From: Pseudomonas poae
GTDB lineage: Bacteria; Pseudomonadota; Gammaproteobacteria; Pseudomonadales; Pseudomonadaceae
DNA: 64,000 bases
Reading direction: 5' to 3'
Assembly: GCA_004000515.1 (NCBI GenBank)
Contig: CP034537.1
Location: forward strand, 5,222,001 to 5,286,000
The notes under the pieces: generated by a model
The model's database searches: none
Seen by the model: the letters and a program-made list of their open reading frames with translations, nothing else
Told to the model about the DNA's origin: nothing
Translations under genes and position numbers: made by a program
Part shown: in pieces, positions 11,145-19,705 of the stretch
How positions within the stretch are numbered: position 1 is the first letter of the stretch
How the letters are laid out: each line of letters opens with the position of its first letter

Positions 11145-11637
11145 TCAATGGGGTTTTTCAAAAAGCTTGACGATCCGCGGCATCAGGCTAAACACCGCCA
11201 ACGCCAGCAAGGTACTCAGCACCGCTGTCGATTCCCGGCCCAACCCGGCCGAGACCCCAATCGCAGCGGTCATCCAAAGCCCGGCGGCGGTGGTCAGGCC
11301 TTGACATGGCCTTCCTCATCGTCCTTGCCCTTGATAATGGTGCCGGCCCCCAGAAAGCCGATCCCGGCGATCACCCCTGCACTACCCGACTCATGGCATC
11401 GGCCTGGTTGCCTGACATCTGCGGCACCATCACGAACAACGCAGCACCCAGCGCCACCAGCATGTGGGTGCGCACGCCTGCCGCCTTGCCCTTGCTCTCG
11501 CGCTCAAAGCCCAGGATGCCGCCCAGCACGGCGGCGATCAGCAAGCGCACGGTGATCTGCGTCAGTTGCTTCGCATCACCGATATCGGCGAATTCAGCCT
11601 GCAGGGTTTGCCACACTTCATGCCACCAAGCGTCCAT
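11145..11637 (-). CDS. MgtC/SapB family inner-membrane protein (two frameshifts)
   Basis: A small inner-membrane protein with four or five hydrophobic segments. The MgtC/SapB signature appears in LIAAVLGGILGFERES, followed by GVRTHMLVALGAALF and GFLGAGTIIKG. MgtC proteins are linked to survival at low magnesium and to modulation of ATP synthase or potassium transport, but the role of this one cannot be assigned. Breaks at C4 11374-11377 and CC 11299-11300 are each one base short; repaired, the protein has 164 residues and ends FEKPH. The ATG at 11637 has AAGGA nine bases upstream. It converges on the secreted-protein gene, with only 5 bases between the stops. Confidence 0.88.
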
Positions 11638-11757
11638 GAGAGCCGTCCTTTGTCGTTGTTGGTAAACGATGGACAGCGCCGACCGTCAGTCAGTTGCCTG
11701 GAACAGTTGATGCGCAAGGGGAACCTAACCTTTACCAGCCCATAAAAGGAGAGCGTC

Positions 11758-11997
11758 ATGCCGGTACGCATCGAAAATCAGACCTGCTACTTCAAGGTCA
11801 ACGAAGACGGCCAGGAACACAGCCTGCAGGCGGCCGACGTCACCGTCAGCACCGACATTCCCAAGGCCATGTCCTATGTGCAACTGGACGCAGATCGGGT
11901 CTACATCACTGAACAGGAAGCCGATGCCTTGACCGTGGCCGGCGCCATCGATGGACGCCAGCACAAGAAGGTCACCGAGCCTGGTTCGGCGATTTGA
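11758..11997 (+). CDS. DUF3203 family small protein
   Basis: A 79-residue soluble protein starting MPVRIENQTCYFKVNEDG. The size, composition and start match my recollection of the Pseudomonas-specific DUF3203 family, whose function is unknown. There is no signal peptide or membrane segment, and one Cys. An AAAGGAGAG sequence lies about 7 bases before the ATG, a strong ribosome binding site. It stands alone between divergent mgtC and downstream ccoG. Confidence 0.75.
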   Translation: MPVRIENQTCYFKVNEDGQEHSLQAADVTVSTDIPKAMSYVQLDADRVYITEQEADALTVAGAIDGRQHKKVTEPGSAI

Positions 11998-12027
11998 TTG
12001 ACCTGTATCAGCACCGCAAAAAATCTA

Positions 12028-12056
12028 GCTGCATCCCTTTGAAAACGGGGTGCAGC
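12028..12056. terminator. Hairpin after the DUF3203 gene
   Basis: GCTGCATCCC and GGGGTGCAGC form a ten-pair stem with one wobble and a nine-base loop. On the plus strand no U-run follows. On the minus strand the stem is followed by TAGATTTTTT, so it looks more like a minus-strand terminator, although no minus-strand gene ends here. It may stop antisense transcription or act as a weak bidirectional terminator. Confidence 0.4.
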
Positions 12057-12182
12057 ACATTATCGCAGTGGTAAGCGCACGCCCCATCTGATCCGCTTTT
12101 TATCGCCATAGCTGAGTCTGTTATGCAAACAGAGCCACGCGCATAGTTCATCGGCCTGATGGAGGCTGATGAGCGAACGACC

Positions 12183-13583
12183 ATGACCGAACGAATCCCT
12201 ACCGTGGAAACCTTTGTGCCCATTCACCCAAAGAAGGTGAAGGCCAGATCCAGCGACAACTCGATCCATACCCGCAGCTTCACCGGCCTGTTCCGCACCT
12301 TGCGCGTGGCCGGCGCGGGTTTTCTGTTCTTGGCTTTTTTCGGCACCGTGTGGCTGAACTGGGGAGGACGCCAGGCCGTGCTGTGGGACCTGGCTGAAAG
12401 CAAATTCCATATTTTTGGCGCGACCTTCTGGCCCCAGGACTTCATCCTGTTGTCGGCGTTGCTGATCATCTGCGCCTTCGGCCTGTTTGCAATTACCGTA
12501 TTCGCCGGCCGCGTGTGGTGCGGCTACACCTGCCCGCAAAGCTCGTTTACCTGGCTGTTCATGTGGTGCGAGAAAGTCACCGAGGGTGAGCGCAACCAGC
12601 GCATCAAACTGCATAACGCACCATGGAGCCTGAACAAACTGGCGCGGCGTTCGGCCAAGCACACTTTGTGGTTGGGCATCAGCGTGCTGACCGGGTTGAC
12701 CTTTGTTGGCTACTTCACGCCCATTCGCCCGCTAGTCGCCGACCTGCTGACCTGGCAAATAGGCGGCGTCAGCCTGTTCTGGGTGCTGTTTTTCACCGCC
12801 GCCACCTACATCAACGCTGGCTGGCTGCGCGAGGCAGTGTGCATGCACATGTGCCCGTACGCGCGCTTCCAAAGCGTGATGTTCGACAAAGACACCCTGA
12901 CCATTTCCTACGATGCAGCTCGCGGCGAAAACCGTGGCCCGCGCAAACGCGAGGTCAAACCCGCCGCCGTCGGCCTGGGTGATTGCATCGATTGCCAACT
13001 ATGCGTGCAGGTCTGCCCCACCGGCATCGACATCCGCGACGGCCTGCAAATGGAATGCATCGGCTGCGCGGCGTGCATCGACGCCTGTGATTCGATCATG
13101 GACAAGATGGGGTACGCCCGTGGGCTGGTGAGCTACACCAGCGAGCATCAATTGCAAGGTGGTAAAACCCACCTGCTACGGCCACGCCTGATCGGCTACA
13201 GTGCCGTGCTGCTGGTGATGATGGCCGCCTTGGTAGTGGCGCTGGTGGAACGGCCGATGGTATCGCTGGACGTGACCAAGGACCGGGGCATGTTCCGCGA
13301 AAATGCCCAAGGGCAGATCGAGAACATCTACAGCCTCAAGGTCATCAACAAGACCCAGCAGCGCCAGGATTACCGTCTGGAACTGGTGGATGCACACGAC
13401 TTCCAGCTGCACGGCAAGACCGAGATCAGCCTGGCACCGGGAGAAATCAGCGATGTGCCGGTGTCGGTGGCGTTGCTGGCGGACAAGCCAGCGAGCAGTT
13501 CGCAGACCTTGCGCTTCAAGGTGACGGATGTGGATGAACCGTGGGTCTATAGTGCGGCCGATAGCCGCTTCGTCGCCCGTTGA
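12183..13583 (+). CDS. ccoG: Cytochrome c oxidase accessory protein CcoG (FixG/RdxA family)
   Basis: CcoG is an inner-membrane iron-sulfur protein that reduces copper for assembly of cbb3-type cytochrome oxidases. The N-terminal half has hydrophobic segments and the motifs VWCGYTCPQSSFTW and CMHMCPYARF, the CxxxCP type sites proposed for copper. Two 4Fe-4S clusters follow: CIDCQLCVQVCPTGID and CIGCAACIDACD. The C-terminal domain after a further membrane segment (about 350-466) is the periplasmic Ig-like part. The gene is intact at 466 residues. The ATG at 12183 (MTERIP) fits family N-termini better than the ATG at 12159, although the ribosome binding site is weak in both cases. No cbb3 structural genes are nearby, so this is probably a stand-alone paralogue. 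Confidence 0.92.
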   Translation: MTERIPTVETFVPIHPKKVKARSSDNSIHTRSFTGLFRTLRVAGAGFLFLAFFGTVWLNWGGRQAVLWDLAESKFHIFGATFWPQDFILLSALLIICAFGLFAITVFAGRVWCGYTCPQSSFTWLFMWCEKVTEGERNQRIKLHNAPWSLNKLARRSAKHTLWLGISVLTGLTFVGYFTPIRPLVADLLTWQIGGVSLFWVLFFTAATYINAGWLREAVCMHMCPYARFQSVMFDKDTLTISYDAARGENRGPRKREVKPAAVGLGDCIDCQLCVQVCPTGIDIRDGLQMECIGCAACIDACDSIMDKMGYARGLVSYTSEHQLQGGKTHLLRPRLIGYSAVLLVMMAALVVALVERPMVSLDVTKDRGMFRENAQGQIENIYSLKVINKTQQRQDYRLELVDAHDFQLHGKTEISLAPGEISDVPVSVALLADKPASSSQTLRFKVTDVDEPWVYSAADSRFVAR

Positions 13584-13649
13584 ACCGCTGAAACATTGGA
13601 GCTCCCACATTGAGTTCCGCGTACCCTTTGAGAAAATGACTGAGCTGCC

Positions 13650-15057
13650 ATGAAACGCTACGAAAAATTCGCCGACGACATTGCAGAATTGATCCGCTCC
13701 GGCGTACTCGGCCCCGGCCAGCGCGTGCCGTCGGTGCGCTACGCCAGCCAGACCTACGGCGTCAGCCCATCCACCGTATTCCAAGCCTATTACTTGCTGG
13801 AGCGCCGCGGCCTGATCCGTGCGCGGCCGCGCTCTGGTTACTTCGTCAATACCCACGCGCCCAGTCCGTTTTCCGAGCCGGTGGTAAGCGAACAGGTGCA
13901 TGAGTCCACCGAAGTCGATGTGAGCGAGTTGGTGTTTTCGGTACTCGACTCGATCAAGGACCCAAACACCGTACCGTTCGGCTCGGCATTCCCAAGCCCA
14001 CGCTGTTCCCGTTGCCGCGCCTGGCCCGCTCCTTGGCCAGCGCCGGCCGTAAATGGACCCGCGCATGGTGGTCACCGACATGTCACCGGGCAACCCGCAA
14101 TTGCGCCGCCAGATTGCGCTGCGCTACATGGTCGGCGGCCTGATGCTGCCGATGGAAGAGCTGCTGATCACCAACGGCGCCCTCGAAGCCCTGAACCTGT
14201 GCCTGCAAGCCGTCACTGAACCGGGCGATCTGGTGGCCATCGAAGCCCCGGCGTTTTACGCCTGCCTGCAAGTGCTGGAACGCCTGAAACTCAAGGCCGT
14301 GGAAATTCCCGTGCACCCGCGCGATGGCATCGACCTCGGCGCCTTGGCACAAACCCTGGAGCGCTACCCGATCAAGGCCTGCTGGACCATGACCAGCTTC
14401 CAGAACCCCATGGGCGCCACCCTGCCCGAAGCCAAGAAACAAGCGTTGGTGGAACTGCTGCGCAGCCACCAAGTGCCCTTGATCGAAGACGACGTGTACG
14501 CCGAGCTGTATTACGGCCAACAAGCGCCCAAACCCGCCAAGGCGTTCGACACCGAAGGGTTGGTGATGCATTGCGGCTCGTTTGCCAAGAGCCTGGCGCC
14601 GGGTTACCGCGTCGGTTGGGTGGCCGCTGGGCGTTTTGCGCAGAAGGTCGAGCGCTTGAAGCTGATGACCTCGCTGTGCCCGTCGATGCCGGCCCAGGCA
14701 GCAATTGCCGACTACTTGCAGCACGGCGGTTATGATCGGCACCTGCGTAAATTGCGCTATGCCCTGGAAGAACAGCAAAGCGCGATGCTGGCGGCGATTG
14801 CCCGTTACTTCCCGGCACAGACCCGGGTCAGCCAGCCGGCAGGCGGGTATTTCCTGTGGCTGGAACTGCCGGAGCAGACCGACTCGTTGAAGTTGTTCCA
14901 GATGGCGCTGGCCCAAGGCATCAGCATTGCGCCGGGGCCGATCTTCTCGGCGACCCAGCGGTTCAGGAACTGTATTCGCCTGAACTACGGCAGCCCGTGG
15001 ACTGAAGCGTCAGAGAAAGCGATGGAGACGTTGGGGCGGATTGTGCGGTCGTTCTGA
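13650..15057 (+). CDS. MocR-type regulator: GntR helix-turn-helix fused to class I aminotransferase (two frameshifts)
   Basis: The first 70 residues form a GntR winged helix (IRSGVLGPGQRVPSVR, YGVSPSTVFQAYYLLERRGLI). The rest is a fold-type I aminotransferase domain with the PLP-binding lysine likely in HCGSFAKSLAPGYRVGW. MocR proteins use this domain to sense PLP or amino-acid derived ligands while acting as transcription factors. Breaks at C3 13997-13999 and A3 14051-14053 are each one base short; repaired length is 469 residues, normal for the family. The ATG at 13650 follows ccoG by 66 bases. MocR targets are often divergent genes, but no divergent neighbour exists here, so the target is unknown. 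Confidence 0.9.
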
Positions 15058-15080
15058 ATGATCGAGTTGTGTGTTCTGAC

Positions 15081-15147
15081 GCCTTCGCGAGCAAGCCCGC
15101 TCCCACATTAAAATGCATTCCAAATGTGGGAGCGGGCTTGCTCGCGC
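15081..15147. repeat. REP pair in reversed arrangement
   Basis: GCCTTCGCGAGCAAGCCCGCTCCCACAT is followed after 14 bases by its near complement ATGTGGGAGCGGGCTTGCTCGCG. The GTGGGAGC ends face each other at the centre, whereas in the other REPINs of this window they point outward. It lies in the convergent gap between the MocR gene and the SDR gene. Confidence 0.85.
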
Positions 15148-15159
15148 AGCACTATCTAT

Positions 15160-15906
15160 TCAACGGCCGCCACCCAAGTCCAAAAATGTTCCCGTGGCAT
15201 ACGACGCCTTATCCGATAACAACCAGATAATCGCTTCCGCCACCTCATCAGGGCGCCCGCCCCGTGCCATGGGGATACCTGATTCAAGCTTGCTGACCCG
15301 ATCCGGGTCGCCGCTCAGTGCATGGAAATCGGTAAAGATGTAGCCCGGGCGTACCGCATTGACCCGAATACCTTCGCCCGCGACTTCTTTGGAGAGGCCC
15401 AGGGTGAAGGTATCGAGCGCACCTTTGGACGCGGCATAGTCGACGTACTCACCTGGAGAGCCAAGGCGCGCCGCCACCGAGGAGACGTTGACGATGCTGC
15501 CGCCCTGCCCGCCATGCTTGGGCGACATGCGCAACACCGCATGCTTGGCACACAGGATCGGCCCCAGCACGTTGGTCTTCATGATTTTCAGGATGCGGAA
15601 TTCAGACATCTCATCGACCCGCGACTTGTGCCCCACGGTACCGGCATTGTTGACCAGCGCCGTGACGCGGCCCAACTCGGCATCGACGCGGCTGAACAGC
15701 GCGATCACCTCATCTTCGATACTCACGTCCGCACGCACGGCAATGGCCTGGGCACCCAACGCGCGAACCTGTTCAAGCACGCGGTGGGCAGCCTCTTCGT
15801 CAGACTGGTAGTTGATGCAGATGCGATAGCCTTGGCGGGCGGCCAGCAATGCCGTCTCGGCGCCAATCCCACGACTGCCACCGGTGATGATGACGACTTT
15901 GTCCAT
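15160..15906 (-). CDS. SDR family NAD(P)-dependent oxidoreductase
   Basis: A classical short-chain dehydrogenase of 248 residues. The cofactor motif TGGSRGIG is at residues 8-15, the NNAG motif near residue 86, the catalytic Ser in IVNVSSVAARLG and the YxxxK pair in YVDYAASKGA. FGG-type C-terminal residues (FLDLGGGR) are typical of glucose-dehydrogenase or 3-oxoacyl-reductase like members. The substrate cannot be told from sequence. The start at 15906 (MDKVVIITGG) is preferred over 15951 because CCAGGAG lies ten bases upstream and the nucleotide-binding strand begins right after it. No operon partner is evident. Confidence 0.9.
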   Translation of the reverse strand: MDKVVIITGGSRGIGAETALLAARQGYRICINYQSDEEAAHRVLEQVRALGAQAIAVRADVSIEDEVIALFSRVDAELGRVTALVNNAGTVGHKSRVDEMSEFRILKIMKTNVLGPILCAKHAVLRMSPKHGGQGGSIVNVSSVAARLGSPGEYVDYAASKGALDTFTLGLSKEVAGEGIRVNAVRPGYIFTDFHALSGDPDRVSKLESGIPMARGGRPDEVAEAIIWLLSDKASYATGTFLDLGGGR

Positions 15907-15960
15907 GCGTGCGGTCTCCTGGTTCAACCTGATGTTTATGGCTGGATCCAAGAATACCCG

Positions 15961-18057
15961 TCACGCACGGCTTTTGTCAGGCGCGACTGCATCTTCGGCG
16001 CGCTGGATATCCGCCATGAAGCCATCGGCCGGCAACGGATGCCCCAGCAAGTAACCTTGCAAGGAATTACAGCCCAGGCGTGTGAGGAAGTTCTGCTGCA
16101 CATCAGTTTCTACGCCTTCGGCGACAATGCGCAGGCCCAGGGCCTGGCCGAGGGCGACGATGGCCGAGACGATGGCGGCGTCATCGCTGTCGTGCTCCAG
16201 GTCGCGCACGAAACCACGGTCGATCTTCAACTCGTTGGCCGGCAGGCGCTTGAGGTACATCAGGCTGGAATAGCCCGTGCCGAAGTCATCGATGGACAGG
16301 TCGACGCCCATGTCCGAAAGCTGTTGCAACACCGTCATGCTGGCGTCGGCATCGCTCATGGCGGTGGTTTCGGTGATTTCCAGGGTCAGGTTATTGGCCG
16401 GCAATTGGTGGCGTTCCAGTGCCGTGGCCACGCTCTTGACCAAGCCGGCATGGCAGAACTGCAACGCCGAAAGGTTCACGGCAATGCGCCAATCCTCATA
16501 ACCCTGCGTGTACCAGAGGGCCATCTGCCGACAGGCTTCATCGAGCACCCACTCGCCGATGGGGATGATCAGGCCGGTCTTTTCCGCCAACTCAATAAAC
16601 GTGGCCGGCAGCAGCAAGCCCTGCTGCGGATGCTCCCAGCGCAACAACGCCTCGGCCCCTACCGGAATACCGCTGACGGCGTCGAACTTAGGCTGGTAGT
16701 ACAGGCGAAATTGTTGATGCTCAACGGCGCTGCGCAGGTCTTGCAACAGCTGCAGTTGTTTTCGCGCATTGGTGTTCATTGACACATCAAAGAAGCTGTA
16801 GCCGTTCTTGCCCATGCCCTTGGCGTGGTACATCGCGGCGTCGGCGTTCATCAACAACTCCTGCGGGTTGCCACCGTTGCCTGGGAACATCGCAATACCG
16901 ACGCTGGCGGAGATCTTCAGCTCATGCTCGGCAACCTTGAACGCCCGGTTGATCAGCCCCACCTGGCGCTCGGCCAGGCGCAAGGCATCGTCGGGTTGGC
17001 TCAATTGCACCAGCAACACAAACTCATCGCCGCCGATACGTGCCAGCGTGTCCTGGCTGCGCAAGTCTTCACGCAGGCGCAGGCCCACTTCGCGCAACAG
17101 CTGGTCACCCATGTGATGGCCAAACGCATCGTTGACCGGCTTGAAGCCGTCCAGGTCGATAAACATCAGCGCGAAACAACCGCCCTGCTCTTTGACGGCC
17201 TGCATGGATTGCTGAATGCGGTCGGCGAGCAACGTGCGATTGGGCAGGCCGGTGAGCGTGTCGTGCAAGGCCAAGTGGGTCAGTTCTTGGTTGGCCAGGC
17301 TCAGCGAATCGGCGAGCACGGCGGTGCGGGCTTCCAGGCGTGCGTCGAGCAGCGAAGTCAACAACGCGATTGCGAGCACGGCCAGGGTGGTGACCAATAC
17401 CAGGTTGTCCAGGCCCTTGCCGCTCAACCCGGTGAGTGCCGCGCCGCAGAAACTTTCATCGGCAAACTGTGCGGCCGCCATGCCGGTGTAGTGCATGCCG
17501 ACAATGGCAAAGCCCATCACCACCGCGGCTCCGCCACGCGCCAGGCGCACGTAGGGCGTGTTGCGCCGCAGGTTGTACGCGATCCACAACGCGGCGCCAG
17601 AAGCCCCGACGGCGATCAACAACGAGGCGCCAAACAGCGTGGGGTCGTAGTCGATACCCGGCGTCATGCGCATGGCCGCCATGCCGGTGTAATGCATGCT
17701 GCTGATGCCCGCGCCCATGATCAGCGCGCCAAACGCCAGTTGCCAGGCGGGCAAACGGGGCTGGCTGACTAGCCATAACGCAAAGCCGCAGGACAACACC
17801 GCGATCAACAACGACAGTGCGGTGATGCCGAAGTCAAAACCCAGGGCAAAGGGCAGGCGCAGCGCCAACATGCCAATGAAATGCATCGACCAGACGCCAA
17901 TGCCCATCGCGATGGCCCCACCGGCAATCCACAAATACACGGCGCGACCCTTGGCGGTTGCAATGCGCCCGGAGAGGTCCAGCGCCGTATAGGAAGCAAG
18001 GATCGCGACAAACAGGGAGATCACGACCAAGGAGGGAGAATAGCTACCGATGAGCAT
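15961..18057 (-). CDS. mucR: MucR-like membrane protein with MHYT, GGDEF and EAL domains
   Basis: This 698-residue inner-membrane protein both has a c-di-GMP cyclase domain and a phosphodiesterase domain. The N-terminal seven-helix MHYT region shows three MHxxGM motifs (WSMHFIGML, SSMHYTGMA, VGMHYTGMA), proposed metal and gas-sensing sites. The GGDEF domain has intact LARIGGDEFVLL with RSQD as inhibitory site, and the EAL domain has intact GAEALLRWEHP, plus DDFGTGYSSL and the downstream DRGFVRDL. This order matches P. aeruginosa MucR, which supports alginate production and biofilm control. Start at 18057 (MLIGSYSPSLV) places the first helix directly after the N-terminus. The gene is intact and probably monocistronic. 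Confidence 0.87.
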   Translation of the reverse strand: MLIGSYSPSLVVISLFVAILASYTALDLSGRIATAKGRAVYLWIAGGAIAMGIGVWSMHFIGMLALRLPFALGFDFGITALSLLIAVLSCGFALWLVSQPRLPAWQLAFGALIMGAGISSMHYTGMAAMRMTPGIDYDPTLFGASLLIAVGASGAALWIAYNLRRNTPYVRLARGGAAVVMGFAIVGMHYTGMAAAQFADESFCGAALTGLSGKGLDNLVLVTTLAVLAIALLTSLLDARLEARTAVLADSLSLANQELTHLALHDTLTGLPNRTLLADRIQQSMQAVKEQGGCFALMFIDLDGFKPVNDAFGHHMGDQLLREVGLRLREDLRSQDTLARIGGDEFVLLVQLSQPDDALRLAERQVGLINRAFKVAEHELKISASVGIAMFPGNGGNPQELLMNADAAMYHAKGMGKNGYSFFDVSMNTNARKQLQLLQDLRSAVEHQQFRLYYQPKFDAVSGIPVGAEALLRWEHPQQGLLLPATFIELAEKTGLIIPIGEWVLDEACRQMALWYTQGYEDWRIAVNLSALQFCHAGLVKSVATALERHQLPANNLTLEITETTAMSDADASMTVLQQLSDMGVDLSIDDFGTGYSSLMYLKRLPANELKIDRGFVRDLEHDSDDAAIVSAIVALGQALGLRIVAEGVETDVQQNFLTRLGCNSLQGYLLGHPLPADGFMADIQRAEDAVAPDKSRA

Positions 18058-18230
18058 GGGACTTCTCGAGACTGACGGGCCTGAAAAGCCCGTGCCAGGT
18101 GGCAAAGCGGCCGATTGTAGCGAGAATAATTCTTGTACAGTTGAATTATTAGCGTATAGCCATCATTGGCTTTTGACGTCAACGTAATGGCTTGAAAACA
18201 CGCTGAACCCGCAGTCGGGCACAGTTCAAA

Positions 18231-18256
18231 ATGTGGGAGCGGGCTTGCTCCCACAT
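18231..18256. repeat. Single REP hairpin after opmB
   Basis: ATGTGGGAGC GGGCTT GCTCCCACAT is a perfect ten-pair stem with a six-base loop, ending exactly at the opmB stop. On the minus strand it is followed by TTTTGAAC, so it could serve as the terminator of the muxABC-opmB operon. Confidence 0.8.
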
Positions 18257-19705
18257 TTAGTCCGCGCTCACCTTTGTTTGGCCGTCCCAGCCGCCACCCA
18301 ACGCTGCGATCAGTTGCACACTCGCCACCAACCGCGTCTGCAACAGCGTCAACACCGTGCGCTCATTGCTCAACGCCGTGGCTTGCACCGTCACCACATC
18401 CAGATAGGCAATCAAGCCGGCCTTGTACTGGTTTTCTGTCAGGCGCAGGGACTCACGTGCGGCGTCGAGCGCTTCGTTGCTGACCACGGCTTCATCCTCC
18501 AGCACCTTCAACTGCACCATATAGTTTTCCACTTCACGGAAACCATCCAGTACGGTCTGGCGGTACTTGGCCACGGTCTCGTCGTAGCTGGCGATGCTAC
18601 GGTCGACTTCTGCCGAACGTTGGCCGCCGTCGAACAAGGTCATGGCGACTTTCGGCCCCACCGACCAGAAGCGGTTCGGCAGGCTGATCCAATCGGCGTA
18701 GGTGCTGCTGGAATAACCACCGGCCAGGCTCAGGCTCAAGTCTGGGTAATACGCCGCCTTGGCCACGCCGATGTTGGCGTTGGCGGCGATCACCGAGCGC
18801 TCGGCCGAGGCGATGTCGGGACGGCGTTCCAGCAACTGCGACGGCACACTCACTGGAATCTGTGGCAGTGCCGGAATGTTCTTGCTCACGGCCAGGTTGA
18901 AGTTGGCTGGCGCCTCGCCGATCAGCACGGCAATGGCGTTTTCCAGCTGCGCACGCTGCCAGATCAGGTCGATCAGGCTGGCCTGGGTGGTCTTGAACTG
19001 GGTTTGCGCCTGGGCAATGGCGTCCTTGCCGGAGACACCGGCGCGGTATTGGTTTTCGGTCATTTTCAACGAGCGCTGGTAGGCGTCGAGGGTGGCTTGC
19101 AGCAGCCGCGTCTGCTCGTCCATGACCCGCAGTTGCAGGTAGTCTTGCACCAGTTCCGATTGCTGGCTCAGGCGCATCGCCGCCAAGTCCGCTGAACTGG
19201 CTTCGGCCGTGGCTTCGTTGGCTTCCAGGCCACGGCGCAACTTGCCCCAGACATCCGCCTCCCAGCTCACGCCCAGTTGCGCGTTGAGGGTGTCGCGTAT
19301 GCCGCTGCTGGAGCTGCTGAGGCTGGCGTTGCTGCTGCCGGTGCCCTGGCTGGCGCGGGTCTTGCCGGCACTCAGGTCAACGGTAGGGAAAAACGCGCCC
19401 CGTGCACTGCGTACCTGGGCCTGGGCCTGGCGAAAGCGCGCTTCAGCCTGGGCCACGGTCTGGTTGGCGTTGTTCAGGCGCACCACCAGGTCATTGAGCT
19501 GACGGTCACCGTACAGCTCCCACCAGGCGCCACGCGCCAAGGAGTCGCTTGGGGTGGCTTGGCGCCAGCCTTGGGCTTCCTTGAATTGCACCGGTTCGGT
19601 GACGTCGGGGCGTTTGTAGTCGGGGCCGATGGCGCAGGCGCTGAGTAGCGCACCACACATCATCAGCACCAGCAGCTTCACACCCGTGTTGGTTGAATCG
19701 GTCAT
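18257..19705 (-). CDS. opmB: Outer membrane efflux lipoprotein, OpmB-like (OprM/NodT family)
   Basis: This is the outer-membrane channel of a four-gene RND efflux operon. The N-terminus has a lipoprotein signal with lipobox LLSAC (Cys near residue 22), followed by IGPDYKRPDV, the usual start of OprM family proteins. Two duplicated outer membrane efflux repeats form the rest (about 70-260 and 280-470), rich in long helices. Length is 482 residues, typical for the family. The ATG at 19705 overlaps the muxC stop by ATGA. Being downstream of two RND genes and one adaptor gene, it matches MuxABC-OpmB of P. aeruginosa. The gene is intact. Confidence 0.88.
   Translation of the reverse strand: MTDSTNTGVKLLVLMMCGALLSACAIGPDYKRPDVTEPVQFKEAQGWRQATPSDSLARGAWWELYGDRQLNDLVVRLNNANQTVAQAEARFRQAQAQVRSARGAFFPTVDLSAGKTRASQGTGSSNASLSSSSSGIRDTLNAQLGVSWEADVWGKLRRGLEANEATAEASSADLAAMRLSQQSELVQDYLQLRVMDEQTRLLQATLDAYQRSLKMTENQYRAGVSGKDAIAQAQTQFKTTQASLIDLIWQRAQLENAIAVLIGEAPANFNLAVSKNIPALPQIPVSVPSQLLERRPDIASAERSVIAANANIGVAKAAYYPDLSLSLAGGYSSSTYADWISLPNRFWSVGPKVAMTLFDGGQRSAEVDRSIASYDETVAKYRQTVLDGFREVENYMVQLKVLEDEAVVSNEALDAARESLRLTENQYKAGLIAYLDVVTVQATALSNERTVLTLLQTRLVASVQLIAALGGGWDGQTKVSAD

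Noticed and set aside
13590..13618. Possible REP fragment (GGAGCTCCCACATTGAG) between ccoG and the MocR gene
   Set aside because: Only about ten bases agree with the REP end and no stem partner is present, so it is at most a decayed remnant.
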